A DNA stretch of 64,000 bases, taken from assembly GCA_026874595.1 (NCBI GenBank), contig CM049311.1, positions 6,237,676-6,301,675 on the forward strand, in the 5' to 3' direction. A model generated the notes under the pieces. That model did no database searches and was not told where the DNA came from. It worked only from the letters and a program-made list of their open reading frames with translations. Source of the DNA: Sipunculus nudus (Eukaryota > Annelida > Sipuncula > Golfingiida > Sipunculidae). Positions within the stretch are counted from its first letter, which is position 1, and every line of letters begins with the position of its first letter. The position numbers and the translations under genes are program-made. This document shows positions 14,401 to 25,222 of this stretch, piece by piece.

Positions 14401-15553
14401 ATTTATATTTTTTATGGAGTGTTTCATCAGTTTCTGCAGAATGGCTGTGCCACCTATATTTTATTCAATTTTTCAAATTTTTTTCTCTATTTTTGAGACC
14501 TTTAAGGATGCTGTCATCTGTTTACATGGCACAAATTGTAACAACTGGACCTAGAATATTCATTCTTGTCATGCAAGGAGGCCCATGAAAAGTGTCTGTG
14601 GAAACCTGAAATTAGGTCTCTGTTACCCATATCCTTCAAGCTAAAGGACTCCGAAGTATCCCTCAGATTAATGGAAAATTTGATACAAAAGCTGAAGTAT
14701 CTGAACAACTAATGCAGAGATCACCATGATTTTTTGCATGCATATTGACCATTAAGTCTTTTTATTAATTTCTGCAGACTGGTGGAGCCACTTGTATTTT
14801 TTACGCATTTTTTCCCTATTTTTGAGATATATAAATACAGACACAATCTTGGCCTCTTGGTTAATCTGTTTGATGCTTCAGTTGAATTGGTATATACTAC
14901 AATTCAGATGATAAAATTTCCTTTTGCAAATCTCTTCCCAGTCAGCTGAGCGTCATGACCCATGGGTCACTTGTTTCTCTGGACCAGTTGGGAGTTATAT
15001 TCATAAAAATTAAATATGAGATTAGCCAGCATCTGATCATATCAGAGTTTTAATAGTTAACTTGATAACATTTAAGTAATTAATCCATGTTAAGCACAGG
15101 TCCACAAAATGTTTAAAAAGGAAGAAAATAATAGCAAAAGTAAATCTAAAAACATTTTTGTAGCGAAGATATCAGCTACCATTAGTGAATAATTCATAAA
15201 CAACACGTGGCCTTAAACAATCTACACAACCATTTCAGTGTCATGTTAATTCTTTATTTATCTGAGTCATGTGGTTTTATTTAAGCTTGAAAATTAAAAC
15301 AAATATTCAGTATGATATAAACCATGGTGCTTATACTGTTAACTTTTTGCAGTATGTGTCTTGTTCCTGGGACAAGAGTATTCGCATGTGGAATGCATGG
15401 AAACTGACCAAGAAGAGGCAGAACATATCAAGGGACAAGAAAGTCGGGGACATGGTGCAGGAACAGACGGAAATTCCGGTTCCTGTGGTCACTAATCAGC
15501 AGGACCAGAAGGGAGGGGAGGGGGCACCAGACCAGAGAATGGAACAGTCTTAA
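2318..15553 (+). CDS. WD40-repeat (beta-propeller) protein, 3' part of a split gene
   Basis: Nine exons (2318-2414, 2913-3055, 3458-3583, 3957-4009, 5997-6098, 6475-6658, 7223-7338, 8073-8166, 15353-15553), all bounded by AG/GT, join without a phase error into 371 codons plus TAA. Numbering from the first visible exon, WD-type blades are seen near residues 1-36 (ends NIYVWGFD), 100-139 (SAGWDRRICIWDLEKG), 174-190 (SSDKMVYIRKF), 204-235 (GHYGEIS..GSEDGTIRVW), 236-279 and 282-320 (GHTDAVR..SCSWDKSIRMWN). A charged, Gln-rich tail of about 50 residues follows. WD40 propellers are scaffolds for protein binding; no enzymatic motif is present. The start codon and 5' exons are not recognised, so the protein is partial. 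I do not know the family member; a WDR49/WDR64-like cilia-associated protein is only a guess. Possible poly(A) signals near 17442 (inside a transposon) and 18033 lie downstream. Confidence 0.85.
2913..3055 (+). CDS. WD40 gene exon 2 of those visible
   Basis: The acceptor TTTTGTTTAG and donor AAT|GTAAGC bound 143 bases that complete the Tyr codon. It finishes the blade (YVWGFDEMAVEV) and adds a charged, Asn-rich inter-blade linker (LLDQESELLPKNINNKN). Confidence 0.8.
3458..3583 (+). CDS. WD40 gene exon 3 of those visible
   Basis: The acceptor TGATTCCAG and donor CTG|GTAGGT bound 42 whole codons. It starts a new blade (FSEHTSCVTSLAIINRDQG). Confidence 0.8.
3957..4009 (+). CDS. WD40 gene exon 4 of those visible
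   Basis: This 53-base exon encodes the diagnostic SAGWDRRICIWDLEKG core of a WD blade. The donor AG|GTATGG splits an Arg codon completed at 5997. Confidence 0.8.
4115..5532 (+). repeat. intronic repeat element A (TTTAGC...CACTTGTTT type) with ~155-bp internal periodicity
   Basis: The element occupies most of the intron between the fourth and fifth visible exons. It begins with a degenerate TTTTTAGCAATCAC..CTGTTAACAGG stretch and ends in CAGCTGAGTTTCATGACCCA followed by TGGGTCACTTGTTT, the ending also seen at 13797 and 14975. Inside, the order 'AGGTCC-TTGGAAACCTGAAATTAGGTCA..GTGACCTATATTCTGTGAGC' recurs about every 150-160 bp from 4240 to 5340. The first unit keeps the longer ~340-bp form with GGTGGCGCCACCTG at about 4445. 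It is non-coding; apparent short frames are repeat translations. Confidence 0.65.
5997..6098 (+). CDS. WD40 gene exon 5 of those visible
   Basis: The acceptor TGTTTCAG and donor AA|GTAAGT bound it. It encodes an inter-blade region (LHDTFRNAQLGLGMEHYE..) and the start of the next blade. Phase agrees with both neighbours. Confidence 0.8.
6475..6658 (+). CDS. WD40 gene exon 6 of those visible
   Basis: The acceptor TTATCAACAG and donor TGG|GTAATT bound 184 bases. It contains the end of one blade (SSDKMVYIRKF) and a full GH-WD type blade (GHYGEISCVRW ... GSEDGTIRVW). Confidence 0.85.
7223..7338 (+). CDS. WD40 gene exon 7 of those visible
   Basis: The acceptor CTTATTACAG and donor AG|GTACAG bound it. 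It encodes SAEGLNECEQVLSAQGSVTA... through GVQEVI and splits the following Arg codon. Confidence 0.8.
8073..8166 (+). CDS. WD40 gene exon 8 of those visible
   Basis: The acceptor CGTTTTACAG and donor CAG|GTATGA bound it. It encodes RVYEPENYRLIQTNVGHTDA..., opening the last blade. The following intron is 7,186 bp and packed with tandem repeats. Confidence 0.8.
8243..9628 (+). repeat. intronic repeat element B, hairpin-start to CACTTGTTT end
   Basis: The start is TTTAGCTCATTAGACTGCTG with a self-complementary AGCTCA/TGAGCT pair, then GCGATCGCTCTTTGTCTGTC. The end is GGCTGAGAGTCACGACCAATGGTTCACTTGTTT at 9597-9628. Two long units with GCCACC anchors (8563, ~8857) are followed by shorter, more diverged ones. 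It abuts element C head to tail with no intervening DNA. Confidence 0.65.
9629..13797 (+). repeat. element C: array of nine ~340-bp tandem units inside a hairpin-ended repeat
   Basis: It opens with a strong hairpin (TAGCTCAGC-TGACT-ttc-AGTCA-t-GCTGAGCTA, about 9630-9662) and ends with CAGTCAGCTGAGCGTCATGA plus the TGACC(T/C)ATGGGTCA palindrome and CACTTGTTT. The GCCACCT anchor of successive units lies at 9974, 10313, 10652, 10994, 11330, 11676, 12013, 12354 and 12696, giving spacings of 336-346 bp. Each unit carries 'ACTGGACCTAGAATCTTCATTC', 'GGAAACCAGAAATTAGGTCTCTGTTACCCATAT' and 'GGTCATGATTTTTGGCATACATATTGATCATGAG'-like words (given here as landmarks). Such hairpin-ended, tandem-core repeats resemble non-autonomous Helentron/'pearl'-type mollusc elements; that assignment is inference. 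Confidence 0.7.
12711..13611 (+). mobile_element. Helitron/Helentron-like non-autonomous insertion inside element C
   Basis: The left end GTATCCTCCAAAACGAAGTT continues into TTGCAGATAC, an imperfect terminal hairpin (12711-12740). The right end has a hairpin (ATACACGTAG/CTACCCGTAT, 13576-13608) and terminates in CTAG, matching the CTRR ending with upstream hairpin of Helitrons. Internally a GGTGGCG(C/T)CACCTG word recurs near 13024, 13165 and 13303. Comparison with the equivalent place in the last unit (about 14790-14815), where the flanks are continuous, supplies an empty site in a T-rich stretch without an obvious target duplication. No Rep/helicase coding is present. Confidence 0.5.
13798..14975 (+). 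repeat. further ~340-bp units plus duplicated element tail
   Basis: Directly after the CACTTGTTT end at 13797 the sequence resumes in mid-unit (ACGAATTTTTTTCTC...). It runs through three units with GCCACC anchors at 14111, 14449 and 14787, then repeats the whole tail (TATATAAATACAGAC..CTTGGCCT..GTTAATCTGTTTGATGCTTC.. to CACTTGTTT at 14975). The two tails (about 13640-13797 and 14825-14975) are near-identical, suggesting duplication of the 3' module with part of the array. Confidence 0.6.
15353..15553 (+). CDS. WD40 gene terminal exon
   Basis: The acceptor AACTTTTTGCAG ends at 15352. The exon completes the last blade (YVSCSWDKSIRMWNAW), then runs into a Lys/Arg- and Gln/Glu-rich tail, with TAA at 15551-15553. 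A G13 run begins eight bases after the stop. Confidence 0.85.
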   Translation, partial: YVSCSWDKSIRMWNAWKLTKKRQNISRDKKVGDMVQEQTEIPVPVVTNQQDQKGGEGAPDQRMEQS

Positions 15554-15734
15554 TGTTATAAGGGGGGGGGGGGGCAGGGGAGAATTTGCTATTATTCACC
15601 AATGAGATAGGACTCAAAATTTTGGAGGAGGTAATATAGAAATAATTGGAAGAGTTACGGAACAATATAGCAATGGATCTGTGGTGATCAGGTAGAAAGC
15701 CTAATTCAGGAAGGACTTGGCTTAAGGTAAAATA

Positions 15735-17707
15735 CCGTAAAAGTCGTTGCAGAAGTCGCATCCTTATTACAAGTCGCACCCTGACTTTTAGGAACCCCCT
15801 GGGGAATAGCCGTTCAAGTTTTGTTTCAGGAAAAGTCCATTATATAGGTCGCACCCAGACTTCAGAGGCGTCCCAACCACCTGATACATATGGAATTTGA
15901 GTATCATTCCTTGCGATGCAAGACTACAACCAACGTCCCCGTAGTACTTATGTGGTTTATAAACTTGATAAACCATTTAAACACAAAAATAATTGGACAG
16001 CTTTAATACAATACTTATATTTAAGGAATAACAACAGAATCTTAACATATAAAGTCGAGGTTCAATTGTCAGGCAAGATTTGTACTGTGCCAAAGTCAGC
16101 TGCGTCGGATAACATTTTGTGCTGTGAAACGATGTCATTGTTGCCGTTTCTTACTAGGTTAAGTAACATTAGAATGCAAATTTAAAGTTAAATGACTGTA
16201 TTAATAATCTAAAAGAGGCTGAGGCAAAATACTATCACAATCGAGCAACTCTTTAAATCGTTAAAGATCAAACGTAGGATGGATTCATTACACTGATTAG
16301 TTTGCGTACGCGTGACGAGTCCCAATCCGTCGCATTGGGCATGATTTTAACTGACTTAAGACAACTGAAAGATGGAAAGAATAATTGAATTTGATTTTTT
16401 TCAGCTAATTTCTGAAATGGGCTCTAAAACTGAATTTAGTAACCCTTGAACTAATTGTTACAACTTACCATCTAGACGCGGCACATACTGGTATTACTGA
16501 AATCACTGATCATATGTCAGTCAACAGGGGGATAATGAACGCTTTATTGACCGGTCAGTTAATTTTAAATACACATAATTGAATTTACAGGTATTATGTT
16601 TACTGAGACTAATGATTTTTTTTATCTCGAAAACCCTATTTCCATCGTTATCAGTGATTATATTCGAATTGCTTGGATGTATGGCAAACTCAGCCGTGTT
16701 GAACTAGATCCGTCATGACACCAAATGATGCCGGTTCCCGTGGAATTTAGGTACGTATGTGGCATTTTAAGTAAATAACATATATACCTGTATGGTGTTT
16801 GTCATTTCATTGTATTGATTAATGTGTCTTCATTTAAAAAAAATCACGAATACGTCAACGCACGATTGACCGTAATGCATGCGTGCCGCCATATTGATGA
16901 CCGGGCATACGATCGTCCTGAAAGAGACACGGGTAACACACGAAGCTAATCGTTTATTTGCAGCTCACGTGAAACGCTTCAAAACCACGAGATGGTGACA
17001 GTGAAGTAATGGTTCTTAATATGAGAGTTTTTAACTGTGGACATCAGTCACGGAAGGCTTAGTTGACATGGGGATGTAAAGGTCATTGCACGGGTGACCC
17101 GGGGCTTGAATTTCCGCTGCACGGCTTCAAAGGTCAGCTGGTATTCAGCGATCAACCGGGCAGGCAAAAGAATTCACGACGTGTCTGTAGTGGATCAAGC
17201 TTGAATGACACCCAACTTTACAAGCATAAGCGGATATGGAACCGCGAGTTTTTCATAACGACAAGCATACCCATATAGTTAAACGGATAGAAAATGTACA
17301 TCAAAGAGCGGCAGACTGGCATATGCGTCAAATTGACTCATGATATAACAGTAACGCAGATTAGGAAGTGTCACTTGAATTGCGACTTGTCACAACGGGT
17401 AGGCCTTGAACTGGGCAAATTTAAAATTTGCATTTAATGTTAATAAAGTGAAAATTCCGTCAGTTCACAAAATATAAGCCATAAGAGATGGTTAAAAGTG
17501 TAAATTATTGGGGAAAGACGTTTCACAAAGCACTGGTTAAAGGTATCGCATATTATCGCTCAACTGACGTCGTTCCATGTACCGGGAAAGCTGACTGAAA
17601 CGGGATACATACGTATTACAAGTCGCACCCCGACTTTGCTAGAAAATTCTAGCTTTTAGAATTCGATTTCCTAGTACAAGTCGCGACTTCTGCAACGACT
17701 TTTACGG
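15735..17707. mobile_element. non-autonomous TA-flanked DNA transposon, 1,973 bp
   Basis: The ends form a perfect 25-bp terminal inverted repeat starting CCGTAAAAGTCGTTGCAGAA, at 15735-15759 and 17683-17707. The dinucleotide TA flanks both sides (15733-15734, 17708-17709), the target duplication expected of Tc1/mariner/pogo transposons. AAGTCGCA(C)CC motifs recur near both ends (15756, 15770, 15857, 17621). No transposase-like reading frame is found inside, so it is taken as a deletion derivative or MITE moved in trans. It sits about 180 bp past the WD40 stop codon and may lie in that gene's 3' UTR. Confidence 0.75.
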
Positions 17708-18350
17708 TAGTTTGTAAAAAAATGTGAAAGTAGCAGCTTTATGTGGAGCAACACATTTTGTACTTGAATTTGTCAGTAAAAGAAGTTATATGTTCCAAAG
17801 TGATGTATATAAATGGTGGTTTAAGCTGCTGTCTTACATGGGGTAAAGCATTTTTACATTGCAGTTTGAAGGAAAAACCAGTCACGCTATCAAGCAATGG
17901 TTATATGGCCAAAAATGTGATCCTATAGTGATGACACATTAATTTATGTAAGGTAATTTAGTGCAACACAAAGGACTAAGACTTGTTTTATATCAGGGGA
18001 GCTCTTGAAATCAACATATATATTATGAACCAAATAAAAGTTCAATATGAGACTAGATTGATGTGGGGGGGGGGGGGGGGTCACACAGGTGGGTATATAA
18101 AGGGAAGACTTACTGTGATATAATGTAGTATACAGGGTTGTACATAGTATGAGGGAGGTGTTGCAAGAGTAAATGTACACAGCAGATATTTATACATTTA
18201 TAGGATAATTAGATGCTACAAACCAGGCATGTAACTTTATGCAACTTCAGATAATCAGGGAAAAATAGATCTCCAACAATATTCATCTCTTTGTATCAGT
18301 CAACAGCCAACGGGAGCCTCTCTTTTAAATCATAATTTTTTATGTACAGT

Positions 18351-18370
18351 CACACACACACACACACACA
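18351..18370. repeat. (CA)10 microsatellite
   Basis: Ten CA dinucleotides, followed by TGTACTT. Confidence 0.9.
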
Positions 18371-18443
18371 TGTACTTACTTAGTATATTCATTACCTAAT
18401 GAATTGTTGCAAAATAAGCCAGAAAAAGAGATGGCATTGGATT

Positions 18444-18445
<2 letters not shown>

Positions 18446-18522
<77 letters not shown>
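18446..18522. repeat. (TA)n microsatellite
   Basis: About 38 uninterrupted TA dinucleotides. Confidence 0.95.
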
Positions 18523-18524
<2 letters not shown>

Positions 18525-21507
18525 ATGCAAAACTATTCAAACACCCATGGCACCCTCCAGTATAAGCTTAAATTCAGAACAGTGCACTTTAACATATACG
18601 TATTAAACTTGATTTATATCCGCTTGTCAGAGTGGAAATCTGGATCTGTCTCATAATGGCATCTGTCTCAAATGTTTAAATATTATTTACATAATTTATA
18701 TTTTATAATTATTTACTAAATTATGTTCACATTTACATACTCATATATTTGGTTACAAACCTTTAAGAGTGATATGTTCAGACCTTTTTGTATCAGGGTT
18801 TGGTTCAAATGTAAATCCACCTGCTTTTGAAATGTTGCATTTGGTTTTGCTCCGTCTAAAACAACCTGCGTCTTCATATTTGTTTGCAGGGGAAGTTTTG
18901 ATTTGAATCTTAATCATTAATCCAGAATCATAAAACCTCCAAAAACATGATTGTAAATTACAGCTGATACGTTGGGATCTACAAAATTTAGTCAGATAAA
19001 CTGAGAATATTCTTTTCACCAGTCAGTGAACTGGAAGCACGTTCACACGTATGTACAATTACCCAAACTATCAGTTAATAGTAAATTATGTTTTTGTGTG
19101 AATGTATATTTCAAATTTATATCACTTTGCTACGTCTGTGCAAAAGTAGTAAAATAAGAAACAGTATTGCCCTTTTAAATTTAATTAAAATAGGCCCATG
19201 TTGTGACTATATTTTCATGGCCGTTTTATAAAATGTCCGTGTATCAGATCATTTTAATGTAATATCCATCGAAAGACACGGGTTTTCGTTTGAACCAAGC
19301 CCTCACGCTTGTGAATGTTTGTGTGTTTAAGACCATGTGTCCGATGTGCCAAAATCAACCAATCCTGCATGTTACGCTGCTGACTTGTAAAATTCGTCTG
19401 CATTGACAAAGAAACCATGCTCCGAATGTTGTAATTATCATGGTTTGTTGGCATGCATACAGTCTCCAAAATTGGGACCAGAACGTTCTGTGGATACACT
19501 TTGTATAAATAAATCGTTCTTCCGTTAATTTTTTCCTAGCCTTTTAAAATTCATTAAAGGAGATAGTTTTGTAAATTATGTATTATTCATGTGTTAATAG
19601 CATACCTGTATAATAAACTCAACGTTCAATATTTTTTTTTGTGTGTGTTTATTTATTTAACAGTTCAGTATAAGATCATTTTGAAGCACAATTTATTAAT
19701 TTTTTTTTTATTATTAAAGCCAGAGCCAAGTGCACACCAGGAGTGCGCCATGAAATCCCCCTTTCATGCAATCTGACAAAAACAAAACTAAACAAACGAG
19801 GAAACGTGGAGAGACTGGCACAACCCAAGCAGTCGCGCCCGCCAGATGGCCACCCCGCCTTTTTGTTTGTGGGTCAATACGGTTTGTGTTCACCAGTGCT
19901 GTAACAACATTGAATAATGTGAAATAATTGGTTACTTTTAATTAGTACATTTGCAGTCTTTTTCCACACAATGTACACGGACTGAGCACTATAAGGTCAC
20001 CTTATAGATAACAACCGGTGCCAGCGCAGGGCATTTGATTAATACGTTGTCTTTGAAGCAAAGACCTCTTGATAATCGAAAGACCTAGTGTTCAAACTGG
20101 CAATTTTGAACGTTGTTTTAAGCAGTTTGAACAGTTTTTTTAAAATACCTTCGTGGTGGGAAATGAAATACTTTTTTTTCACATACCGGCTGCACAGTAA
20201 TGGTTTTTCATTGCTGTGTGAACGCAAACACCTTTTTAACCTGTCCTAACCGGTTTACATTTTCGATGAACTGCAGATTCGTTTTCGTATTACAAACACG
20301 GCATTAAATCTACATCTCATGGCGCCACTTTGTGGTATTAAAAATGTTTGAGTTTAGTTAATTAGAAATCCTTGAAAATTCAGTGATTTCACTCTGATGG
20401 CTGGGAATGGCAAAATTATAGGCGCTTGGCATGCTTTAACATGTAAGGTAGACAGATGTATGTAAATGGTGAAAAGAAAATCTGGATGGATCGCACACCC
20501 GAATTGTTTGCAATCAAAGTTTATATCCCGAGGGACAACCTTGAAAATGAAATATTTGCGAAAATCCTTTAAAACTGCATCGGCAGAGACATTCCTGTCA
20601 AACGTTATATCCCATCCTGAAACAAATGCTTTTTTCCCGAAAGCATCACCACTTCACAAAGTATTGCAATCTACCTGTAAGGTTTCAGAAATTTTTACAA
20701 ACATGCATGGAGCTTATCTTCTTTGAAAAATTATTCGAGGTCACCTGCCGCTCTGAAGCCTTTCGCTCTAAATGTACTTCTTTTCATAAACACACCAGTA
20801 TTTTTTTTAAACTCAATGTATGACTGATTCTATATGTTTTGCACCAGATTGATATTGCTCATAAATTATCAAATTTTACATATTTTGTGCCGTTTGGCTA
20901 TCAGGATCCATCTGACAATTCTATGGTGTTGCAATTAGCTTGGGGAGATAAATCAGAAATGATCACAGAGTGCAATACAAATTGTTACTAGAAACGAATG
21001 TACCAAGAAAATTTACTGAAGAAAACGGAATTCACGAAGGTGTACTTTCAATTTCACATCAAACTTTATACCTGTGTGTTTTACTAAAGCAGAGACAGCT
21101 GCTATCGTTACAGGGTAAAGGGAACCCCGGTATACAGTTAAACCATGTACAATGTAATTACAGGGGCAGGTGCCCGGGGCATCACGGGAGACCTTCACAC
21201 CTGTTAATCTGTTCCCCTTTAGCTACGTGTATCGGTTTTCTGGTCAAAGTACGAAAACTGGCCTAGTCCAAGCTTCCTGACTGAGTTTTGTTACTGACTG
21301 TTCCTTCATGGGGGTTTTGGCAGTACTGATGACTTGTGGATATTTCTGATCAGTATGTGACTGTGACATAAAAGCATAACAGTACGGACACTCCGATAAT
21401 AGAAAACGAAATATTTAAACTTTTACTTTAAATGTACATATTAAATTTGCTAAAATTTGTTCATTATCTTACGCACTAGTCTTTTAGTCGACACAAAAGA
21501 TTCCTAC

Positions 21508-21880
21508 AAAACCATCCCGGTACATGGACGTACTGTCACAAATTACCCGATTTATGCTTTATGGTTCTATATGTGAGTAAACAAAACCCATGTATGTCTG
21601 ATTTTTACCATAACTGGACTACTTGACCAGAATTTCGATCTTTCGCATGCGCGACAACTCTCAAAGATGTAGAAAATCATGATAGAGGAAAATCAGATGA
21701 CACACCGGTTGGGAGCTTGAATAAAACTAGAATTGTTAAGTCACGCGGTACGGCCAGCAGGTGGCGTGTCACTAGGTTCATGTTTAGCGCCACTGGTCGC
21801 GCCCGGTACACGTGTATTAAGTGTATTTCCACTTGTTTACACGAGTTATCAAACGGTTTTAAAAAGAAATATTGGCAAAC
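21508..21880 (+). repeat. dispersed repeat, copy 1 (partner at 51402)
   Basis: A collinear run of shared words with 51402-51785 in the same orientation: AAAACCATCCC, GATCTT.CGCATGCG.GACAACTC, ACACCGGTTG/ATACCGGTTG, ..TCGCGCC.GGT.CA.., and AAACGGTTT..AA.GAAATATTG. Identity is patchy and the spacing differs slightly. It probably represents an old dispersed element or duplication; no coding content. Confidence 0.5.
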
Positions 21881-24390
21881 ACCATTTTAGTTTAAGGAGA
21901 AAACACTTCACTTCATGTGTATTTAAAATGCCTGATATGTGAATAAGTCCCTTTAAACTTAAACTAATATTTACATTGAGACCTTTTTTGACGTTGCTCC
22001 CTAATGTGACAGCACAGGAATGCGTCTCTTATCTGACAAAAATGTATTATATCTTTGGTACCATTATCCAATCAACGTCGGAAAAACCGTGTACTTGAGC
22101 CCGTTCCCTGGTCAATCACGTGACATGTATGGAATGTTTCCTAAGGTATTATATTGTTCAGTCTAATTCTTTGTAAACCTGGGTGTTAGGGTTCCTTCTG
22201 GATAATTACAGCTCTAGAGTATCAGTTCCAGTCACTAGCTTGCAGGTATTAAAAGAAACCTGTGTTTTGAAACAATAATTTTTCCAAAAGAAATATTCGG
22301 ACAACCCTGGTGGAACAGGTTTTAAGCTAACGTATAAATTGACTTTGTCACATGCTTCGTGAACCACTTGTACGTTCAACTCAACCGATTGATTTTTGTT
22401 CGCGACAGTCTCCCATTATATCTGTAAATATAATCTGGAATACTCGTTAACACCTACAGATATAAAAAAGATCACACTGTTCTAGTGTGTTTGAATAAGA
22501 GGGTTCGTTTGCATCTCCGCTCTCACTATATATAGCCCTTCTTCAGCCCCTCACAGACTTTTGATCCTCGCACTGCTGCATGCGATCTAGGAAATTGAGA
22601 GTGAATTAGACATTTACGATTTTTCATTAATTAGTTATCATGAAAACATGATGTATTATTAATTAATTATTATTATTGATGGGTTTTATTCCAGTTCCGG
22701 ATGACCTTCGCCAAGAATAGATCGTATTATGTTGTTAAGTGGAAATGTACTGTATTTATCCGTTGCAAAGATTCACGTCTGAGAAGACACATACTTACAG
22801 ACATCATCTCTCAAACATTCATAAATACATACATAAATACATACATAAATACATACATAAATACAGACGGACCCGACTGTCCTGTCCATTCCTTGCATCA
22901 CCTTTGCTGCAAACATGACACCTGTCTATAATATAATCCTCGTTGTATAAAAGGAGGTCCACTGCTGTAAATTGCACATGAATTGTTCAAACTTAAATCA
23001 TGCTCCGTCTAGAGAAATCTATTACCTGGTGCTCTGCGAAAGAGATAAAAGAAACATTTATTTTATTAGATTTTATTTTACTATTATGGATTAATGAGTT
23101 ACGTTTCCTTTTTGTCGTAAATGTGGCTTTCTTTGCAACATAATTTACCATATAAAAATTACGACTGACAAGAGAAGGTGCGCAGATGATAGATTAAAGT
23201 TAGAGAAACCAAACATTATGCATTTTAAATCATGAATCTCTTTGTCAGCCAGGAGAGTGCAATCTATGATCCCAACCGCGTTTATGATAGGATTTGGCAT
23301 TTATAGGCTAGGCCAATCCCAGAAACTCCATTATGAGGCGAAGCATTGTCCCTTTTAATATCATTTTCTTCTATGTACGTTACAATAGTTGCTGCAACTG
23401 AGGGGCTTGAATGGTCGCGTTTGTAACAAATTTGGTCCGTCTTCTGAACTTCCTATTATAGACACTGTAGTACGTTCAGCTCAGAAGAAACAATCAACCC
23501 ACAGTATAACATTGGAGTATATTACTGAGTGTAGATAAATATTTTTTGTGTGTGCGTTTATCTCATCCAAGCAGATTGCCCTCTACAGTGCTAGTATGAC
23601 TCGACTAGGTGTCGGGGGAAATGTTGTTATCGATAATCCATGATCGGAAAATCTTAAGACTTGTAAAACAAGACAGTCTGGAAAACAATAAATTAATATG
23701 TAAACTTCTTATTGGTGTAAAATTTTTCGTTTTAGCAGTAGTTGTACTGATGAAATCCAAGTTAATTTACATCAATAGCTGGCAGCTCTAACAGTTTTAA
23801 AGTCCTTTAAATTTCCATATTCCTCACTGGATACCAAGCCTACAGTGTGTCAATTTAAATTCTAGTGACAGTAAATTATAGCTAATTAACAGTGACATTT
23901 CAAAAAAATTATAGTGTTTTACTACCAATAACATTTCAATGAATTCTTTAATGTGCTATGCTGTTAATACACATTTCATCAAAAAAGTTATTTTGTATTC
24001 ATAGAATAATTTCCCACTAGAGATTCAGTTTCTGAATCCTGTTATGGTCTTGTTGCTCATTATCAGTCAAAATTTTCTTGCCCCTGGCAGTCATTCTTTT
24101 ACTTTCGTCTTCACGTTTGTATAGAAGGATGTCATAACTTGTCGAAAAGATCTCGGTGCCAATCTGTGAGGTTCTCTCAAAATGTCTTTATTTAACCTTT
24201 GAGACTGTTGGACCAGGAAACCTTCCGCTCCTAGACTCACTGTTTCTAGAGTTCGTCTTACAAGTTATAAACAAGTGTCCCATGGGCCATGACGTTCAGC
24301 TGACGAGCATGACATTTCAGTTTAACAACAGATTTTATGAAGGACGGACAAAGTCAAGTCGCTACGGCTCATCATGACTTAACGTCAACT
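21881..24390. other. non-coding stretch with a 12-bp minisatellite
   Basis: Nothing gene-like is visible. At 22822-22865 a 12-bp unit ATAAATACATAC is repeated about 3.7 times. Confidence 0.6.
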
Positions 24391-24394
24391 GAGC

Positions 24395-25030
24395 TTAAAA
24401 TACAGGTGTCACCAGTAGTATTCATTAACTGGAAAAAATAGTAATTGTCAAATAACACACCTAATTTCATGAAACCACGGCTAGAACTGATACCATTTCT
24501 GTCATTTGATGATCTAAAAAACAGATCGGAATAAATGCATGAAAGTAAAATAATTCAGAAGTGCCACCAGTCTTTAAGAACTAATAAAACTAGTAATTAT
24601 CAATTAACATTCGAGGTTTCAGGACACTAGATGAAACCACAGCTGAGAAATTGAATTGATTGCTGAAAATGGAAAAATTACAGATGGTGCCAGCAATCTC
24701 CAGCAACTGATAAAACAATTTATGATCAATAAGTACACCACGCCTCGTGACTCTAGATGAAAACACAGTTGAAAATCATGAAACAATTGACGAAAATTGG
24801 CAGGATCAAAGATAGACGAAAAACTTGCGTAAAACAAAAAAAGAAGTCTTCATTAATTATTAATAAAGCTACGAGACTTCAAAACACAAGATGAAACCAA
24901 GGCTGAGAAGCTAAAGCGATTGTTGTCTTTTGTCTCCAAAAAGAGCATGGAAAATAGCAAAAGTAATAGTGGTGGAACCAGTCCTCAGGAACTGTAGAAA
25001 CTGGTTTGGATCAACAGGCAGAGCAAGATT
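24395..25030. repeat. degenerate tandem repeat, about five units of ~140 bp
   Basis: GTG(T/C)CACCAGT-like words occur at 24416, 24561, 24687 and 24972. GATGAAACCA(C/A)(A/G)GCTGAGAA-like words occur near 24467, 24630, 24757 and 24889. Spacings of 126-164 bp, plus one double-length gap, fit a ~140-bp unit with one poorly preserved copy. Copies are heavily diverged. Confidence 0.55.
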
Positions 25031-25222
25031 TACGGCAATCTATACAATAATTATGGAGACACTGGAGCTTTTGTATCAATGTTTATTAACGCGAGATTTT
25101 TCTGGTGTACGCAAGCACGCACCGTGACACGGAGAATATAGGTCGCAATGACCTTATTTCAGGTTTCGAGGAGAATATTTATGGACATTCCTGTATGGGT
25201 GTTCCTTTAGAAGTATCTGGTA

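Larger units (their letters stand above)
17710..21507. other. non-coding stretch, no gene recognised
   Basis: AT-rich sequence with G16 at 18065-18080, (CA)10 at 18351-18370 and a long (TA)n. Short reading frames lack motifs, coding bias or supported splice sites. An AATAAA at about 18033 could serve the WD40 gene. Confidence 0.6.

Noticed and set aside
8312-14708. Many 60-100 codon frames on both strands in the 8.3-14.7 kb intron (e.g. repeats of MKILGPVVTICA..)
   Set aside because: They are the same repeat unit translated again and again in either direction; no start context, splice support or domain.
18399-18656. 85-codon frame with IYIYIY repeats (also minus frames at 29116-29490)
   Set aside because: Translation of (TA)n microsatellites.
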